Below are positions 61,001 through 64,000 of a stretch of DNA of 64,000 nucleotides, one piece after another. The translations under genes were made by a program, and so were the position numbers. Numbering within the stretch: position 1 is the stretch's first letter; each line of letters starts with the position of its first letter. This stretch comes from Pagrus major (taxonomy: Eukaryota > Chordata > Actinopteri > Spariformes > Sparidae). The notes below the pieces were generated by a model, which saw nothing but the letters and a program-made list of their open reading frames with translations, was not told the origin of the DNA and ran no database searches. The stretch covers positions 20,716,613-20,780,612 of the forward strand of contig NC_133223.1 of the NCBI RefSeq assembly GCF_040436345.1, written 5' to 3'.

Positions 61001-61520
61001 AGTGGGTGGTTTTCACGAGTAAGGATACTTAGTCGCAGGCATTTAATTTGAGAGCTCTTATCTGTATCTGTGGAACGAGGGCTTTGCTTTAGAGGCTGTT
61101 ATCGACCTTCTTCGGCCCTGAAGTGTTCTGCTTATTAGCTGACTGACAAACAATCTATGGCGAATAGAGGAATCAGTGTGGTGCAGCACATACAATGCCA
61201 ACAGGAACTGTTTGTTACTTTTTTATCCATCATATCCTCATCTTTCTTTCTCAAATGAGCACAATGCCACGATGCATACATGCATGCTCCATTTCAGACG
61301 CCTTATTGGCATGAATGTGGGTGACACACTACTGCCAAATGAATGGATTTTCATATGAAAAACAGATAAATAATCACAAGAAGAGAAATATTTTGACAAA
61401 AGGTTTGAGTCTTCAGGTTCTGACCCTGACTATGTTCCACCTCATGAGTTGCTTAGCTACAACAAGTATGTGACACGTCAGTGGCATATTTTAGGCTTTT
61501 CGTCATTCAATCTTGTACTG
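58050..61520. other. Intergenic DNA without recognised genes
   Basis: No conserved exon seen. It contains a TTGGTCTTGGTCTTGA-type degenerate repeat at about 59100-59170, a solitary MITE terminus (TTTTTGGGTGAACTTTCCCT) at about 59321-59340, and the CATCC-type array at 59385-59500. The open frames are short and lack domain features. Confidence 0.4.
59385..59500. repeat. Degenerate (CATCC/TCATC)n tract
   Basis: A pyrimidine-rich run of CTCATC, CCATCC, CTATCC and CAATCCC words forms a decayed pentanucleotide-type tandem repeat. Confidence 0.55.
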
Positions 61521-61524
61521 ATGG

Positions 61525-61800
61525 CAAATGGACTTGCAGTTATATAGTGCCTTTCTGGTCAACAGACCACTCAAAGCGCTCTACAATACTCATTCACCCA
61601 TTCACACACACATTCAGCACTGATGACGGCTGCACTACGAGGTGCTGACCTCGTCATCAGGAGCGATACAGCGGTTTCTAACCAAAGCACTCCATGATAT
61701 TTCTAGGCCCAGCCGTTCACTCATCCACTCACACACTGGTGGAACAGCCACTGCGAGCAATTTGGGGGTCAGCATCTGTCCAAGGACACGGTGCCTGGAC
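61525..61800. repeat. Dispersed fish repeat fragment
   Basis: ATATAGTGCCTTTCTGGTCA, then ACCACTCAAAGCGCTCTACA, then CATTCACCCATTCACAC and finally CTGTCCAAGGACACG is the order seen in a very frequent teleost interspersed repeat. It is non-coding; class not assigned. Confidence 0.5.
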
Positions 61801-61904
61801 TAATGGGTTGCATCAGTCAGTTCTGCATTTTATGACCTGTTTTGTGTACTTTTTGTCCTGTTTGTGATTTTCTGCATTCAGTGTGGCATTTTACAGTTTG
61901 GCTG

Positions 61905-62345
61905 GACTTATGGTACGTTCCATTGTACTCAGAAAAAAGTCCAACACAGAAAAGTGCAATGGAACAGGTCATCCAAGTTGGAATTCCAAGTCGGAGTTCA
62001 CCGACATAAATACAGATGACATCAAAGCAGTATGGCGGCGCACATAGTGAACAATTACTTTTTTCTTCATCACTTTTACTTTATATAGTCTTTGTTTGTG
62101 GAACATGCAGTACATACAACTTCGTAGTCATTTTCACTTTTATTCAGTAGATCTGTGCTCAATAGAAGTCGACTCCTCCTGTCATTTTTGAACTGCCTTT
62201 ACCTGTTAAATCAGCTGCGTAGCTGCTTGTGAAGTTCACAGATTTGACATTCAAACACCTGTTTGCAGTGAACATCCATGTTTTTCCGAGCAAATGCACT
62301 GGAACGCTTTTATTGGAAGTTGGAAGTCGGAAATGCCAACTCTGA
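61905..62345. mobile_element. Possible foldback element
   Basis: The left part has TTCCATTGTACTCAGAAAAA and GGAATTCCAAGTCGGAG. The right part has TTTTTCCGAGCAAATGCACTGGAA, cut here in two words TTTTTCCGAG and ATGCACTGGAA, which pair with the left end in inverted orientation. The centre carries GTATGGCGGCGCACA. The arms are imperfect, so this is a tentative call. Confidence 0.35.
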
Positions 62346-63639
62346 AATTCAAAAAGAAGCAGGCAAAAAAAGCAAGAGTAATCCAAGACCAAAAACAAAC
62401 AAAACTCAGTACAAACCAGTATAACATAAAAACACAGGCAGCAAACGTAGACTGAGACAGGATTAGGGGAGAATGAGAGACGAACCAACGAAAAGTCAGG
62501 TGAAATAGGCCACACTGTATAGGCCTATATCAATTTGCTCTTATTTGGGCTTGATAATAATTCCGTTCTTGTTATTACCATGGTTACCACTATATCTGTT
62601 TTGCCCGTATGTATGTGAATTCAGGGCTGTTAAAGAGATGAATGATCTGTCAATTTCCCTGAATAATAACATTTTCAATCGACACATTCTCACCTGTTCA
62701 CCACTGTTTCTGACCGAGAGGATCTCAACCAACAGCTTGAGACTCCCAGCAGCCCCTCCTCAGTTTGGCAGAATGTGTAATAAAACCCGCTGTTAACAGT
62801 TTATTCATCTTTAAATTACATTTCATCTGCTGCACTGTTCTTTTTTTAAGAATCCAATTTCCATTATACTAATCCATGTGTGGAAGGAGGACGTCATCTT
62901 TCCAGTTAGGCTTATCAGCCTGTTAGGGGAATGTATCTGGAAAATTGCCATCAAGCGCTGCTGCCTCACAGGTCATAGTTCACTTGGGTCTGTGGCTTAA
63001 TTTATGAGTGAAATAAGCGAATGACCGGAGTAGCAGCTCAATTAAACAGCCATATTGGTTGAAATCCATTTTGCTCTACTTGATGCATTTGATGGATAAC
63101 TTGCAGAAAATCTAAAAATTGCTTTTTGCAGCAAATTGCAGCGAACATTTCACACTCCACGTAAAACTCATGTGTGCAGTGTTTTGCCTTCATGTTTCAT
63201 TATTTTTTTTCAGCGGCTTCATTTGGTGATTAATGTATCTGCCGACTAAAACCTTTCTTTCTCACTGGGCACAGGGTGAAAGGATGAAGTAAATGGTATA
63301 AAAAGTGGTGGAATAGTTCTAAAATGTTGATATTTTAAAATTTAAAATGTTTGTGACTGTAGATTTGGTGAATTATAGCATCTTTCAAACTGACACCACT
63401 CATTTTTAGCATTGTTTGTTTTGTCTCTACATCCTAAGACAATGAAAACTACCTTTGTCTGTTTTTCCAGGCATGAGATATTTTTCCTCTGCATGTCTGC
63501 AGAAGAACAGAGCATGCAACATGCAAAAGGCCTTTCAGTACATTAAATTCACATACATATTGCAAATCTTGAATCAGGGTTCTCTGTAATCATGTGTTCA
63601 CTCGTGTCTGGGTGTGTGCTTGTGTGTTTTTGTTCTTAT

Positions 63640-63850
63640 TTATATATATGTGTGGGATCCCATGGGAGCCCACCACGTTGCGGGGTCCAACTACTATATG
63701 GGGACCAAAATACTGGACCCTGTAACATAAATTCTCACATTTTTAGGGTGTTAAGGGGTTTTAAGGTTAAGGGCTGGGGTTAGGAAAGTGGTGGTTATGA
63801 TTAGGCTTAGGGTAAAGGGTTGTCCACACCCATAATGATCACTAAAATTT
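63640..63850. repeat. Dispersed repeat with GGGGACCAAA and GGGTTAGG words
   Basis: ATATGGGGACCAAAATACTG followed by GTTAAGGGGTTTTAAGG and telomere-like words (GGGGTTAGGAAAG, GGCTTAGGGTAAAGG) is a known high-copy pattern in fish introns and intergenic DNA. It is not a real telomere repeat, since the words are degenerate. Confidence 0.5.
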
Positions 63851-63875
63851 GGGTTAGGTTACAGTAGGTCAGGTT

Positions 63876-63930
63876 ACTTTATTATCCCCGTAGGATACTC
63901 CATCTTTGTGAAATTCATTCATTTGGTTAG
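63876..63930. mobile_element. LINE-tail type repeat fragment
   Basis: TTACTTTATTATCCCCGTAG, then GTGAAATTCATTC, resembles the same family as the repeat at 29025-29190. It runs toward the window end. Confidence 0.45.
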
Positions 63931-64000
63931 ACAATACAAAACAGGGTAAAAAGGTAAAAAGTGAAAAAAAAGTCATGAATTAACAGCATCAGTACTGCAC

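Noticed and set aside
63760-63850. Telomere-like GGGTTAGG words suggesting an interstitial telomere
   Set aside because: Units are irregular and embedded in a high-copy fish repeat; no (TTAGGG)n run.

Overview
The window is vertebrate nuclear DNA, almost certainly from a teleost fish and probably a percomorph. It has multi-exon genes with GT-AG introns, short introns, and repeats I recognise from fish: a Penelope-like retroelement, foldback MITEs, the 'TTTATTgATCCCC' LINE-tail sequence and long (TG)n tracts. The proteins recognised are sacsin-like, a C2H2 zinc-finger protein, PRMT2, ERCC1 and an SR-rich protein related to SON. No bacterial, viral or CRISPR signal was seen.

Layout. 1-1000: nothing recognised. 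1.0-3.5 kb: decayed Penelope-like element (RT plus GIY-YIG), minus strand. 3.96-5.18 kb: AT-rich tandem array of about 90-bp units with a second-order period near 550 bp, next to the 3' end of the next gene. 5.36-21.45 kb: complete minus-strand sacsin-like gene, seven coding exons giving 4292 aa in one consistent frame, dominated by an 11-kb terminal exon. 21.5-24.9 kb: promoter and 5' region between this gene and a plus-strand zinc-finger gene whose main exon is 24.9-26.0 kb. 26.99-33.45 kb: PRMT2 (minus, 9 coding exons, 417 aa). 34.63-37.78 kb: ERCC1 (minus, 9 coding exons, 339 aa). 39.3-50.8 kb: plus-strand SON-related RS-rich gene (8 coding exons, 1206 aa) with a long 3' UTR. 50.9-64 kb: gene-poor DNA with dispersed repeats, a (TG)n cluster and one possible orphan 5' exon.

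How the genes relate. They are independent housekeeping-type genes, not an operon or pathway. ERCC1 acts with XPF in nucleotide-excision repair, PRMT2 is a nuclear arginine methyltransferase and co-regulator, the SON-like protein is expected in splicing speckles, and sacsin is a giant HSP90/J-domain co-chaperone. ERCC1 and the SON-like gene are divergent with their starts about 1.5 kb apart. The zinc-finger gene and PRMT2 converge, with stop codons about 1 kb apart.

Exon boundaries were read by eye from splice consensus and checked by summing lengths: each of the three full gene models and the sacsin-like model is an exact multiple of three. The most unusual points are a SON-type protein that stops just after the conserved HVSD motif without G-patch or dsRNA-binding domains, a sacsin-like protein with no N-terminal ubiquitin-like domain, a GC-AG intron in PRMT2, the higher-order repeat, and X-box-like motifs near the sacsin-like/zinc-finger promoter. 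I found no clear evidence of a wholly new biological system.
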